From contig DMDA01000061.1 in assembly GCA_003451595.1 (NCBI GenBank), positions 93,951-107,804 on the forward strand: DNA of 13,854 bases, read 5' to 3'. The translations under genes and the position numbers were made by a program. Under the pieces are notes generated by a model, which did not search any database, was not told the DNA's origin, and saw only the letters and a program-made list of their open reading frames with translations. Shown here piece after piece: positions 1-6,877 of the stretch; position 1 is the stretch's first letter, and every line of letters begins with the position of its first letter. Source of the stretch: Chloroflexota bacterium (GTDB taxonomy: Bacteria; Chloroflexota; Anaerolineae; Caldilineales; Caldilineaceae).

Positions 1-131
1 ACTGGGCTGATCCAGATTGGCGCCCCTTGTTCGATGATCGTTGCCGCTACATGTGCCTGCTCAGCAGGTTCGCCAAGCAAATAGCGAACCACCATATTCG
101 TGTCAATCCAGCCGGCGCCCGCGCTACTCAT
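1..131 (-). CDS. vapC: PIN-domain toxin, VapC type (partial, runs off left edge)
   Basis: Only the first 43 codons are inside the window. They read WIDTNMVVRYLLGEPAEQA near the start, the typical first strand and helix of PIN ribonucleases; the Asp of the DTN motif (residue 10) is one of the acidic residues that bind the catalytic metal. Family knowledge: VapC toxins are Mg-dependent RNases that cut tRNA or rRNA until neutralised by the antitoxin encoded just upstream. The ATG overlaps the antitoxin stop as ATGA, so the two are translationally coupled. The C-terminal part with the remaining acidic residues lies outside the window, so activity cannot be judged. Identification rests on the N-terminal motif plus the antitoxin neighbour. 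Confidence 0.85.
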   Translation of the reverse strand, partial: MSSAGAGWIDTNMVVRYLLGEPAEQAHVAATIIEQGAPIWISP

Positions 132-421
132 TGGTCAGCTTCCTTCATGGCGCCGCTCTCAAAGTCAAACCAATCTGACTTGGCGGCCTGCATCCACGCC
201 TGCTCACCAGCCTCGCTGAGTTCTTCATCCGTAAGAGCTGGTTGATTGGGGCGCGCAAGAATGCCCAACAACGAACGCGTATGCTCACCAGGGTAAAAGC
301 GGATCTCAACGTGGTCATCAACGAGCGTTTGCACCGCCACGTATCCTTGCTCGATCCCAAGGCGCTCCCGAATTGCCTTCTCGATGACGATCTGACCCTT
401 TGGCCCTACTTTGCCTCGCAT
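128..421 (-). CDS. vapB: AbrB/MazE-fold antitoxin of a VapBC-type pair
   Basis: A 97-residue protein. Residues 1-45 (MRGKVGPKGQIVIEKAIRER and following) form the SpoVT/AbrB swapped-hairpin DNA-binding domain, with the usual GQIVIPKxIRxxLGI pattern and Glu in place of Pro. The remaining half (ALTDEELSEAGEQAW and the tail) is the acidic, helical part expected to wrap the toxin. The chosen ATG at 421 has GGAGG at 432-436; an in-frame ATG at 529 would add 36 residues unrelated to the family and would run through the promoter, so it is rejected. Its stop overlaps the PIN toxin start by 4 nt. Family role: neutralises the toxin and represses its own operon. Confidence 0.9.
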   Translation of the reverse strand: MRGKVGPKGQIVIEKAIRERLGIEQGYVAVQTLVDDHVEIRFYPGEHTRSLLGILARPNQPALTDEELSEAGEQAWMQAAKSDWFDFESGAMKEADQ

Positions 422-439
422 GTCACCCAAACCTCCATT

Positions 440-465
440 GTTACACTTATCAACAAAAGTATAAC
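440..465. promoter_or_regulatory. Inverted-repeat operator over the antitoxin -10 region
   Basis: GTTACACTT (440-448) and AAGTATAAC (457-465) form a 9-bp inverted repeat with one mismatch and an 8-bp spacer. It covers the -10 box and the predicted start site, the expected place for autorepression by the AbrB-fold antitoxin. Assignment to this regulator is inference from position and symmetry. Confidence 0.5.
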
Positions 466-486
466 TTTCTTTGCGAGTAGAGTCAA
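458..486 (-). promoter_or_regulatory. Sigma70-type promoter of the toxin-antitoxin operon
   Basis: Read on the minus strand: TTGACT (481-486), a 17-nt spacer, then TATACT (458-463). Both hexamers are near consensus and spacing is optimal. Transcription should begin near 450, about 30 nt upstream of the antitoxin ATG. Confidence 0.75.
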
Positions 487-542
487 TCGATAGAGGAAGC
501 AGACTACTTCCTACCTGGGCGTGGAACATGAATCAAGTCAGG

Positions 543-605
543 GGCATTACCATCAGCGAACGCTGCGTCATGGGTGCAGGAGCTGTAGTCCCCGCAAAAT
601 TGCCT
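543..605 (+). pseudogene. Possible remnant of a hexapeptide-repeat (LbH) acyltransferase
   Basis: This frame reads GITISERCVMGAGAVVPAKL and then P, which closely follows the last coil of left-handed beta-helix acyltransferases (consensus resembling VTIGERCVIGAGAVVTKDIP). No matching sequence is seen upstream or downstream, so if real it is a short fragment of a decayed gene. The short match could also be chance. It lies just before the promoter of the next gene. Confidence 0.3.
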
Positions 606-606
606 A

Positions 607-635
607 TTGAATGTGACGTACACATGTTCTATAAT
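607..635 (+). promoter_or_regulatory. Sigma70-type promoter upstream of the small gene at 713
   Basis: TTGAAT (607-612), a 17-nt spacer and a perfect TATAAT (630-635). The predicted start near 642 leaves about 70 nt of leader before the GTG start at 713. Confidence 0.65.
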
Positions 636-712
636 GAAGACAGCTTTGACTGAACCCAACCCGCTCGTCGTGCTGTGTTGTGCTCCTGGAATAGCCGGAA
701 CAGGAGGCAAAA

Positions 713-973
713 GTGACCGTCGACGGAGAGAAAGTCTGGGTGCCTGGTTGTAAGCAGGAGTTGATCGCCGGATTGAAGCGCATGGGAATCCACAAAGTAG
801 CGGGGGTGGCGCTAGAGCGCCTGACCAAACAGGAGTTGACCACTGCCTACTGCCGGGAACGATCACGCATCGTCCGCCGGCAGCATCGGGAGCGCAAGCA
901 GACGCGCATCCTGAGCTGTGAACTTCCCAGGCTCGACGAAGAGCGGCAACTCGAACTCTTCACTGCCAGCTAA
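713..973 (+). CDS. Small conserved-looking hypothetical protein
   Basis: An 86-residue protein starting with GTG, chosen because AGGAGG (702-707) lies 5 nt upstream. No family is recognised. The first half (VWVPGCKQELIAGLKRMGIH, then KVAGVALERLTKQELTTAY) reads like a small helical domain with alternating basic and hydrophobic residues. Residues about 49-65 are strongly basic (RERSRIVRRQHRERKQ), which would suit nucleic-acid contact, and the tail is acidic. There is no signal peptide or membrane segment. A near-consensus promoter and an ideal ribosome binding site argue it is expressed. It is a single gene, convergent with the membrane protein downstream. Function unknown. Confidence 0.65.
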   Translation: MTVDGEKVWVPGCKQELIAGLKRMGIHKVAGVALERLTKQELTTAYCRERSRIVRRQHRERKQTRILSCELPRLDEERQLELFTAS

Positions 974-1021
974 ACCAGGCGGGCCGGCAAGCGCCGGTTC
1001 GAGAACAATCCATCAGGAGGC

Positions 1022-1058
1022 CAGACGCCTCGCCTCACGAGGCTGAATTCCACGTCTG
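1022..1058. terminator. Nested hairpins between convergent genes, possible bidirectional terminator
   Basis: CAGACG (1022-1027) pairs with CGTCTG (1053-1058); an overlapping alternative hairpin pairs GCCTCG (1027-1032) with CGAGGC (1038-1043) over a 5-nt loop. A third small hairpin lies at 984-997 (CCGGC/GCCGG). None has a good U-tract, so a classical intrinsic terminator is not proven; placement between convergent genes suggests transcript ends. The rest of 974-1086 shows nothing else. Confidence 0.35.
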
Positions 1059-1086
1059 TCGCCTGCGTCCCACCCCAATGAACCAG

Positions 1087-2352
1087 TCAAACGCCTTGTA
1101 TGGGTTGCGTAGCGTTGGATCGTTGCGTCCCCACCAGCACCGCCAGCGCAAAGAGCAGCCAGGGGATGAAGGCCAGCTTCGTACCCCACAACGGGGCGTC
1201 GAGCAGACCGTGCATCAGCATCGCCGCCAACCCGCCTGTCACGCCCGTCGCCAGGGTGGACGCCATATCATGCGCCTGGCGCCGGAGCACATTCACCAGC
1301 AACACAAACACGGTGATCAAGATCGCCAGCCAGGCAATCAGCCCCGGTATGCCCAGATCGACGCCGACTTGTAGCACCAGATTGTGAGCATGAGGAATAT
1401 CGACGGTGGGCGAGATGAGAAAGTAGGGATAGAGTAAAGGAATGACCTGATTGAAGGCGCCAAGCCCCACGCCGGTAAAGGAAAAGTCCTGTAAGGCGTA
1501 AAGGGCGCGACTCCAGATTTCGATCCGCTCATCCATGCCGCCCACGGCGCCGCCGCTAACGAGTTGATCCAACCACGTTGGCGGCCCCAACCAGACGCCG
1601 ACGCCCACCGCCGACACCACAATGAATAACGTCACCCATCCCAGGCGCGGCCAACGCCACACTATTACAATCAGCGACCCGGCGCCCACTCCTAACAACG
1701 CGCCGCGGCTGGCAGCCAGCACCACTACGACCACAATCAAGCCGGCCAATAAGCCGAGCAAGCCCCGTAGCCAGCGCCTGCCTGGCGCTGAGGGGGCGCC
1801 CACCGCCAGCGCCACGACCAGCGGCAAGAGCACGACAATTGCACCAGCCAGAATGTTGGGATTGATTGATTCACCAAGACGAGAGGCAACCGGCGCCACC
1901 GCTTGCTGCAGTGGGCCAATCAACGGCCACGTGACTTCCGGCGTTGGCAGCAAGGGACCCGTCACTGCCAGCAGACCAGCCAACGTCACGAGCAGCCAGG
2001 CCAGCATCTGCGGTCGTTGCTGCAGCGGCGCCCAGGCAATGGCGGCGCCGTAACTCGCCACCCCTAACAGCAGATAGCCCGCCGCCTGCCAGGCAACCAC
2101 CGTATCAACCGCCGCCCAGATATTCACCGGCAACCAGAGCAGCAGCACACCAAGCGCAATATGCAGCGGCGCAGGCGGTAGCAAACGCCGGGTGGCCAGC
2201 CAGCGCAACGGCCAACCCGCAAAGAGCGCGGCCACCACAACGGGCTGCCAGGCAACAGGCAGCCACCGTCCAGGAAATAACACAAACACCGCTACGCTCG
2301 CCACCCAGAGCGGCTCAAAGCGAAGAAGACGCGTCACCCAAATCCTATACAC
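1087..2352 (-). CDS. O-antigen ligase / Wzy-type polymerase family membrane protein
   Basis: A 421-residue polytopic inner-membrane protein with roughly ten hydrophobic segments. The Wzy_C (O-antigen ligase) region starts near residue 205: ASRGALLGVG (about 214-223), then the large outer loop with DERIEIWSRAL, GVGLGAFNQV (294-303) and HAHNLVLQVGVDLG (321-334). The Arg and the HxHN motif are the conserved residues of ligases and polymerases that transfer lipid-linked glycans. The substrate cannot be told from sequence; it may act in surface-polysaccharide polymerisation or in protein or lipid glycosylation. The start is uncertain: GTG at 2352 has GGAG only 2 nt away, while GTG at 2337 has AGGA about 8 nt upstream. 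It lies 109 nt after the amino-sugar operon with its own -10 box, so probably a separate unit. Confidence 0.85.
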   Translation of the reverse strand: MYRIWVTRLLRFEPLWVASVAVFVLFPGRWLPVAWQPVVVAALFAGWPLRWLATRRLLPPAPLHIALGVLLLWLPVNIWAAVDTVVAWQAAGYLLLGVASYGAAIAWAPLQQRPQMLAWLLVTLAGLLAVTGPLLPTPEVTWPLIGPLQQAVAPVASRLGESINPNILAGAIVVLLPLVVALAVGAPSAPGRRWLRGLLGLLAGLIVVVVVLAASRGALLGVGAGSLIVIVWRWPRLGWVTLFIVVSAVGVGVWLGPPTWLDQLVSGGAVGGMDERIEIWSRALYALQDFSFTGVGLGAFNQVIPLLYPYFLISPTVDIPHAHNLVLQVGVDLGIPGLIAWLAILITVFVLLVNVLRRQAHDMASTLATGVTGGLAAMLMHGLLDAPLWGTKLAFIPWLLFALAVLVGTQRSNATQPIQGV

Positions 2353-2359
2353 ATCTCCG

Positions 2360-2365
2360 ATTATA
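2360..2365 (-). promoter_or_regulatory. -10 box for the O-antigen ligase-like gene
   Basis: A perfect TATAAT on the minus strand. No good -35 is visible at 16-18 nt, so an activator may be needed. A start 6-7 nt downstream would fall almost on the first codon, giving a very short or absent leader if GTG 2352 is used. Confidence 0.45.
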
Positions 2366-2405
2366 GTGTCGGCGATGATAACAACAGAATTACATGACTG
2401 AAGAT

Positions 2406-2423
2406 GAACATATTGCTATGTTC
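2406..2423. repeat. Perfect AT-rich inverted repeat, possible operator
   Basis: GAACATA (2406-2412), loop TTGC, TATGTTC (2417-2423). It lies about 40 bp upstream of the -10 box of the ligase gene and about 40 bp after the end of the oxidoreductase gene. The stem is too AT-rich and lacks a U-tract, so an operator is a better guess than a terminator. Confidence 0.35.
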
Positions 2424-2461
2424 TTGCCATCACCCCACAAGCGGCGTCTGTCTGGCGTCGC

Positions 2462-3424
2462 TCATGAGAGAGAGCGATATGCCGCCTCGATCACGCGCAT
2501 GACGGCAATCCCATCCGCTCCGCTGACCTTGGGACGCTGGTTGTGACGCACACAACTCAGGAAATGCGCTGCCTGCAAGACGAAGCGATCGGGCGCGTGT
2601 GCGGGCAGCGTCGTCCACTCCGGGTCGCCAGCCAGCCGATAGCGCGCGCCGCCGCTGGCGGCGTAGTCGATGACGGACTCACCTTCCGTGCCCCAAATGC
2701 GAAACTCAGCCTCGGAGACCGGCGTGACCCAACTACAGTTGAGCGAGCCGATCACCCCGCTGGCGCTGACGACCTGCAGCGAGGCGCTGTCCTCGACCTG
2801 CACGGGCAGCGTGGTCGAGACCGCCGCCGCGACATGCACCACCTCGCCTGCCAGCGCGCGAAAGATGTCGATGCTGTGCACCAGCGTGTCGATCAAGATG
2901 CCGCCGCCCGCCATCTCCGGGTCGGTGAACCACGATGTCGCCGCACGGTCGAAGCGAAAGCCAAAGCGGTTGTAAATCTGCACGACCTTGCCGAGCTTGC
3001 CCTGTCCGATCAGCTCCTGCACCTGGCGCACCGGCTCGTGGAAGCGATGGCAGAAGGCGAACTGCAGAATGGCGTCCGCCTCCTCGAACGCGGCGACAAT
3101 GGCCTCAGTCTCGGCGACGGTGCGCGCCGGCGGCTTCTCGCACAGACAGGCGATCTTGCGCTGCGCCACGTCGCGCGCAATCGGCAGATGCAACTTGGGC
3201 GGCGTGCAGATGCTCACTGCATCGGGACCGGTTGCGTCGAGCAGCGCCCGATAGTCGGCAAAGGCGGTGGTGTTGTACTCGGTCGCCCTTGCCTGCGCCG
3301 CCGCCGGATCGACATCGGCGACGCCGACGATCTCGCACAGGTCGGGCCAGGCGGCGTAGGCGCGCAGATGCGTCCCGCCGATGCCGCCCGCGCCGATCAC
3401 CGCCACACGTAGTCTGGTCATCAT
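2462..3424 (-). CDS. Gfo/Idh/MocA-family NAD(P)-dependent oxidoreductase
   Basis: A 320-residue cytoplasmic protein. An N-terminal Rossmann fold carries VAVIGAGGIGGTHLRAY (8-24). The conserved EKPPA (96-100) provides the Lys of the family catalytic site, and GGGILIDTLVHSIDIFRAL (173-191) supplies the Asp179 and His183 partners. Family members oxidise or reduce sugar hydroxyl groups, often in carbohydrate degradation; the exact sugar cannot be read. Its ATG overlaps the ROK-kinase stop as ATGA, so it is the coupled last gene of the amino-sugar operon, and a substrate related to N-acetylmannosamine or a modified hexosamine is a reasonable inference. The length is near the lower end for the family but complete. 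Confidence 0.9.
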   Translation of the reverse strand: MMTRLRVAVIGAGGIGGTHLRAYAAWPDLCEIVGVADVDPAAAQARATEYNTTAFADYRALLDATGPDAVSICTPPKLHLPIARDVAQRKIACLCEKPPARTVAETEAIVAAFEEADAILQFAFCHRFHEPVRQVQELIGQGKLGKVVQIYNRFGFRFDRAATSWFTDPEMAGGGILIDTLVHSIDIFRALAGEVVHVAAAVSTTLPVQVEDSASLQVVSASGVIGSLNCSWVTPVSEAEFRIWGTEGESVIDYAASGGARYRLAGDPEWTTLPAHAPDRFVLQAAHFLSCVRHNQRPKVSGADGIAVMRVIEAAYRSLS

Positions 3425-4344
3425 GATGCCTCGCTCGCCACCAGCCCGGCACCGATCAAGCCGCTGTCAGCGCCCAATTGGGTGAATATCAACGGAATTT
3501 CGCGATGCGACGGCAGGGTGTGCTCTGCAAAGCGCTGCGTCACCGCTGCCAGGTAACGCGCTCCCAGCAGCACCGCGCTGCCGCCGATCAGGATCGCTTC
3601 CGGCGCCAGGATGTGGGCAATGCTTGCCAGCCCGCGCCCCAGCCATAGCGCCGCCTCCGCTACCGCCGGGATGTCTGCACCGCTGGCGTACGCAGCCGCC
3701 ATCTCCTGCACCGACGCATAGCCACTGCGCTGCACCATCACACTGGTCGCCGTGTAGACCTCCAGACAGCCGGTCAACCGGTCGCTGCACGGACGCCCGC
3801 CTTCTGGCTCCAGCAACACCTGCCCGATCTCGCCGGCGCCGCCCAGCCGCCCGCGATAGAGCTTGCCGTCGATCACCACGCCGCCGCCCACACCCGTGCC
3901 GACCGCCGCCAGCAGAAAGTGCCGGTAGGAGCGTCCGGCGCCGAGCGTCGCCTCAGCCAGCGCGTGACAGTTCACGTCGTTGTCGATGGCGACCGGCAAC
4001 TCCAGGCCGTGGCTCAGCCGTTCGCCGAGCGGGAAGCCGATCCAGCCAGGCAGGTGAAAGGTGGCGTAACTCACCACGCCGGTTGCCCGGTCGATCTGCC
4101 CGGCGCTGGCAACGCCGGCGCGACGCACCTGCACGCCGGTGTCGCCAACGAAAGCCGTCAGCACTTCCCGTCCCAACGCCACGACTCGCGCCGCCACGCG
4201 GTCGGGGCCATCCGCCGCCTGCGTGGCGATCTCGCGGCGCTGGCTGATGCGAAAATCTGGCGTCAGCACGCCCGCCGCCACTTTGGTGCCGCCAATGTCG
4301 AAGACCAGGATCGGCTCCGGCAACGCAGTCTCACCCGATGGCAT
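3421..4344 (-). CDS. ROK-family sugar kinase, ManNAc/glucokinase type
   Basis: A 307-residue cytoplasmic kinase. DIGGTK (16-21) is the ATP phosphate-binding motif, AIDNDVN (119-125) holds the catalytic-base Asp123, and AVGTGVGGGVVIDGKLYRG (147-165) is the second phosphate motif. The ROK zinc site is degenerate: GEIGH is GEIGQ (Gln175), and the C-x-C-G-x-x-G-C-x-E signature is CSDRLTGCLE (186-195), leaving only Cys186 and Cys193 of the usual four ligands. It overlaps the DUF4127 gene upstream by 14 nt and the oxidoreductase downstream by 4 nt. With nanE in the operon it most likely phosphorylates N-acetylmannosamine or a related amino sugar (inference). Confidence 0.88.
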   Translation of the reverse strand: MPSGETALPEPILVFDIGGTKVAAGVLTPDFRISQRREIATQAADGPDRVAARVVALGREVLTAFVGDTGVQVRRAGVASAGQIDRATGVVSYATFHLPGWIGFPLGERLSHGLELPVAIDNDVNCHALAEATLGAGRSYRHFLLAAVGTGVGGGVVIDGKLYRGRLGGAGEIGQVLLEPEGGRPCSDRLTGCLEVYTATSVMVQRSGYASVQEMAAAYASGADIPAVAEAALWLGRGLASIAHILAPEAILIGGSAVLLGARYLAAVTQRFAEHTLPSHREIPLIFTQLGADSGLIGAGLVASEAS

Positions 4345-6019
4345 AGCGCGCGTCCACGTTCATGGTCAGGTCAAAGAGCCGCCCCCACGGCAGCTCGACG
4401 TCGGTCAGCGTCAGCGCTTGGATCTGGATCGCTGCGTCGCCCGCCTGCACCTGCTGCCCGATAAAGCGCGCCTGCGCCAAGCGCGCCGCCGCCTTGCTCA
4501 GCGACTGTTCGACCAGCGCGCGCACGGTTGCGGCGTGTTCGCCCACGTTGCCCAGTGTGATCGGCAATCCCAGCACTGGCAACGCTTCGACTGCAAGCTG
4601 CGTGCGCAATCGCGCCATGAAGAGGTCATCCTCGACTAGCCGCAGAAAGAGGAAGCGCACATGCGCGGCGATTGCCTCCGGCGTGGCGCCGTGCAACACC
4701 TGCAGGTGACGGATCACGGCGTGCGCCAACACACAGCCGAGCGTGTTGCCGGCGGTGTTCCAACCACCGTAGGCGGCAAGCTGGCTGAGCGCGGGCATGC
4801 GCTCCAGCAGCTCACCCAGCGCCAGGTCGCCAGCATTGACAAAAGCCACATCGACAACCGCGCACGTCCGCCCGGCCGCGATGTCAGCGCTCAGGCTGCG
4901 CATGAACTCTGGCAGGTCGCGGCGCACAGTGAACATCTCGCGTAGCGTCGTCGCGCCGTTGCTATGTTGACGATAGGTTGCCAGCGCAGCCTGAGAAGCA
5001 GGGGGCAGCGCAGCCACTTCGTCGTCGCTCAGCGCCAGCGCCCACTGCTCAGGACCGTTGCCCTGCACTTCCGCCGGCGCGTTGATGTAGAGCACGATGT
5101 CGGCGTCGGGTGCATCGCTCACCACGCCGGCGAGCGGTCCCAGGTGCGCCTTGACCATTTCGGTCATCGGGCGATCTTCGTAGGCGGTGATCACCTGGTC
5201 GGCGGTCGAACCGCTGTAGCGCAGCCGCACGCGTGGGGTGAAGCCAGCGCGCTGCGCAGCATAGCGCGCCAGCAACAGCATCGCCGTCTCGTCCGTGCCG
5301 GGGTAGATCGACACCCGATCCGCGGCGCCGATTGTGCTGACATAGCGGCGCAGACGACGGCTCTCGGCAATGTTCCAGCCGTAATCGACCGTGTCATCCT
5401 GGGGAATGATCAAGTAGTCGAAGACGCCCGCCGCCGCCCAGTCGATCATGGTGCGGTTGACGGTGTGGTTACGGGCGCGTCCCGCCAGAAAATCTTCGAC
5501 CAGCTCCGGCGGAATTTCTTGGCGCAGCGCGGTGATCTCCTCAGCTTCGGCAGCAGTTCCCACCGCCATCGCCGCGCGGTCTTCCAGGTAGGAGAGGCGG
5601 AAGATGCGTGCGCCGTAGTCCGCCCAATACGCCTTCTCCTCCTCGGCGTCATTGCCGCGAGTGATGCGCATCAGCACGTTGAAGGCAAGCAGCGTCGTGT
5701 GTGGCTGCGCCTGCTTGATCGTGCGCAGGCAGTCCAGCCGCGCCAACACCGTCTCCGTGCTATCGGTCGAGCGCCGCGAGTTGACCAGCCCGCCGTAGCC
5801 CAGCGTATCGACGGCGACGATCAACGCGTCGGCGTGCGGCGCCTGTGCCAGCAGCCAATCGTGCAGCCTGGGCATGTCGCCCACGCGCCACGGCGTGCCC
5901 AGCCAGGCTTTGGGCGGCAGCAATACCTGAAAACCGGCCGCTTCACCCAGCACTTGCAAGCATTCATAATTGACCGACCGGTCATCGAGGGGAAGAATGG
6001 GAATGACAGGTTTGGACAA
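4331..6019 (-). CDS. DUF4127 family protein
   Basis: A 562-residue protein recognised as DUF4127 by its opening IPILPLDDRSVNYECLQVLG (PLDDR at 10-14), VDTLGYGGLVNSRR (70-83), and the PQDDTVDYGWN stretch near residue 205. The chemistry of the family is unknown. Conserved Asp/Arg and Asp-Asp motifs suggest an enzyme rather than a structural protein, and no signal peptide or membrane segment is present. The start is TTG at 6019, supported by AGGAG (6026-6030) 6 nt upstream; no better ATG exists before the conserved N-terminus. It sits third in the amino-sugar operon, after nanE and overlapping the ROK kinase, which points to a step in amino-sugar or sialic-acid breakdown (inference). Confidence 0.88.
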   Translation of the reverse strand: MSKPVIPILPLDDRSVNYECLQVLGEAAGFQVLLPPKAWLGTPWRVGDMPRLHDWLLAQAPHADALIVAVDTLGYGGLVNSRRSTDSTETVLARLDCLRTIKQAQPHTTLLAFNVLMRITRGNDAEEEKAYWADYGARIFRLSYLEDRAAMAVGTAAEAEEITALRQEIPPELVEDFLAGRARNHTVNRTMIDWAAAGVFDYLIIPQDDTVDYGWNIAESRRLRRYVSTIGAADRVSIYPGTDETAMLLLARYAAQRAGFTPRVRLRYSGSTADQVITAYEDRPMTEMVKAHLGPLAGVVSDAPDADIVLYINAPAEVQGNGPEQWALALSDDEVAALPPASQAALATYRQHSNGATTLREMFTVRRDLPEFMRSLSADIAAGRTCAVVDVAFVNAGDLALGELLERMPALSQLAAYGGWNTAGNTLGCVLAHAVIRHLQVLHGATPEAIAAHVRFLFLRLVEDDLFMARLRTQLAVEALPVLGLPITLGNVGEHAATVRALVEQSLSKAAARLAQARFIGQQVQAGDAAIQIQALTLTDVELPWGRLFDLTMNVDARYAIG

Positions 6020-6033
6020 GGTTTTCTCCTTTG

Positions 6034-6126
6034 TGGAGATTGGAGATTAGAGATTGGAGACCGGAGACTGTGCGACGGAGGGATTGTGTGATTGGGCGAG
6101 AACGCAACAACAATCTCCAATCTCTC
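6034..6126. repeat. GGAGATT-type repeat in inverted orientation upstream of the DUF4127 gene
   Basis: GGAGATTGGAGATTAGAG and following (about 6035-6062) is matched by the reverse-complement family CAATCTCCAATCTCTC (6111-6126). The arms could form a stem of 12 or more base pairs in the nanE-DUF4127 intergenic RNA, just upstream of the DUF4127 ribosome binding site. The same repeat family recurs at 7805-7850 and 9343-9512. Confidence 0.7.
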
Positions 6127-6180
6127 AATCGCTCAATCGCTCAATCGCTCAATCGCTCAATCGCTCAATCGCTCAATCGC
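6125..6180. repeat. Seven perfect tandem copies of TCAATCGC overlapping the nanE end
   Basis: Seven uninterrupted 8-bp units. The last three units (6157-6180) encode the final seven residues AIERLSD and the stop of nanE; the other four are intergenic. The array is a simple tandem repeat prone to copy-number change. Confidence 0.95.
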
Positions 6181-6864
6181 TTCTACAAATCTCTTTGTAA
6201 TCTCCTGCGGGCGCGTAATGGCGCCGCCGACGACGACGCTGACCGCGCCCGCTTTGAGCGCGGCTTGCACCTGCGCTGGCGTGTGGTAGCGACCCTCTGC
6301 CAGCAGCGGGACGGTGAGCGCCTTGCTCAGCGCTGCCACCAGGTCGATGTCGGGGCCGTCGAGCAACGCGCTGTAGGGCGTGTAGCCCGACATCGTCGTC
6401 GAGACGAGATCGGCGCCGGCGGCTGCGGCGGCAATGCCCTCGTCGTAGGTGGAAATGTCCGCCAATACGGGCAGACCGGTGGCGTCATGGATGGCGGCGA
6501 TGTATGCCGCCAGGCTGTCGAACTGCGGGCGCGGGCGCGCAGTGGCGTCGATGGCGATGAGGTCGGCGCCGGCAGCGGCAACCGCACAGGCGTCCTCCAG
6601 CCGCGGCGTGATGTAGACATCGTAGCCGGGCACATCCACCTTGTAGAGACCGATGATGGGCAGATGCACGGCGGCGCGGATCGCACGGATGTCGACCGGT
6701 GTGTTGGCGCGGATGGCGGCGGCGCCGCCTTGTTCGGCGGCGATCGCCATCCGCGCCATGATCTCGGCGCCAAAGAGCGGCTCATGCGGCAGCGCCTGGC
6801 ACGAGACGATCAGCCGTCCACGCACTTGATTGACAAACGCCTCGACGCGTTGATGACGATCCAC
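6157..6864 (-). CDS. nanE: N-acetylmannosamine-6-phosphate 2-epimerase
   Basis: A 235-residue TIM-barrel protein that converts ManNAc-6-P to GlcNAc-6-P in sialic-acid and ManNAc catabolism. The family signature runs through: LIVSCQALPHEPL (18-30), IIGLYKVDVPGYDVYITPR (70-88) with catalytic Lys75, DATARPRP (106-113), LADISTYDEG (134-143), STTMSGYT (155-162), LLAEGRYHTP (187-196) with catalytic Glu190, and VVGGAITRP (211-219). The start is GTG at 6864, with GGAG (6870-6873) 5 nt upstream; an upstream in-frame ATG at 6939 would add 25 unrelated residues encoded by a low-complexity repeat. The length matches the family. The C-terminus is built from the tandem repeat described separately. Lies 84 nt downstream of the GntR regulator gene. 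Confidence 0.95.
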   Translation of the reverse strand: MDRHQRVEAFVNQVRGRLIVSCQALPHEPLFGAEIMARMAIAAEQGGAAAIRANTPVDIRAIRAAVHLPIIGLYKVDVPGYDVYITPRLEDACAVAAAGADLIAIDATARPRPQFDSLAAYIAAIHDATGLPVLADISTYDEGIAAAAAGADLVSTTMSGYTPYSALLDGPDIDLVAALSKALTVPLLAEGRYHTPAQVQAALKAGAVSVVVGGAITRPQEITKRFVEAIERLSD

Positions 6865-6877
6865 GTCAGCTCCTTTT

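Noticed and set aside
422..529. Upstream ATG extending the antitoxin by 36 residues
   Set aside because: The extension covers the promoter and operator and does not resemble AbrB proteins; the internal ATG has a good ribosome binding site.
2543..3412. 289-residue plus-strand open frame
   Set aside because: Antisense to the Gfo/Idh/MocA gene, which has intact Rossmann and catalytic motifs.
4964..6091. 375-residue plus-strand open frame
   Set aside because: Antisense to the DUF4127 gene; Arg/Gln/His-rich, no domain or ribosome binding site.
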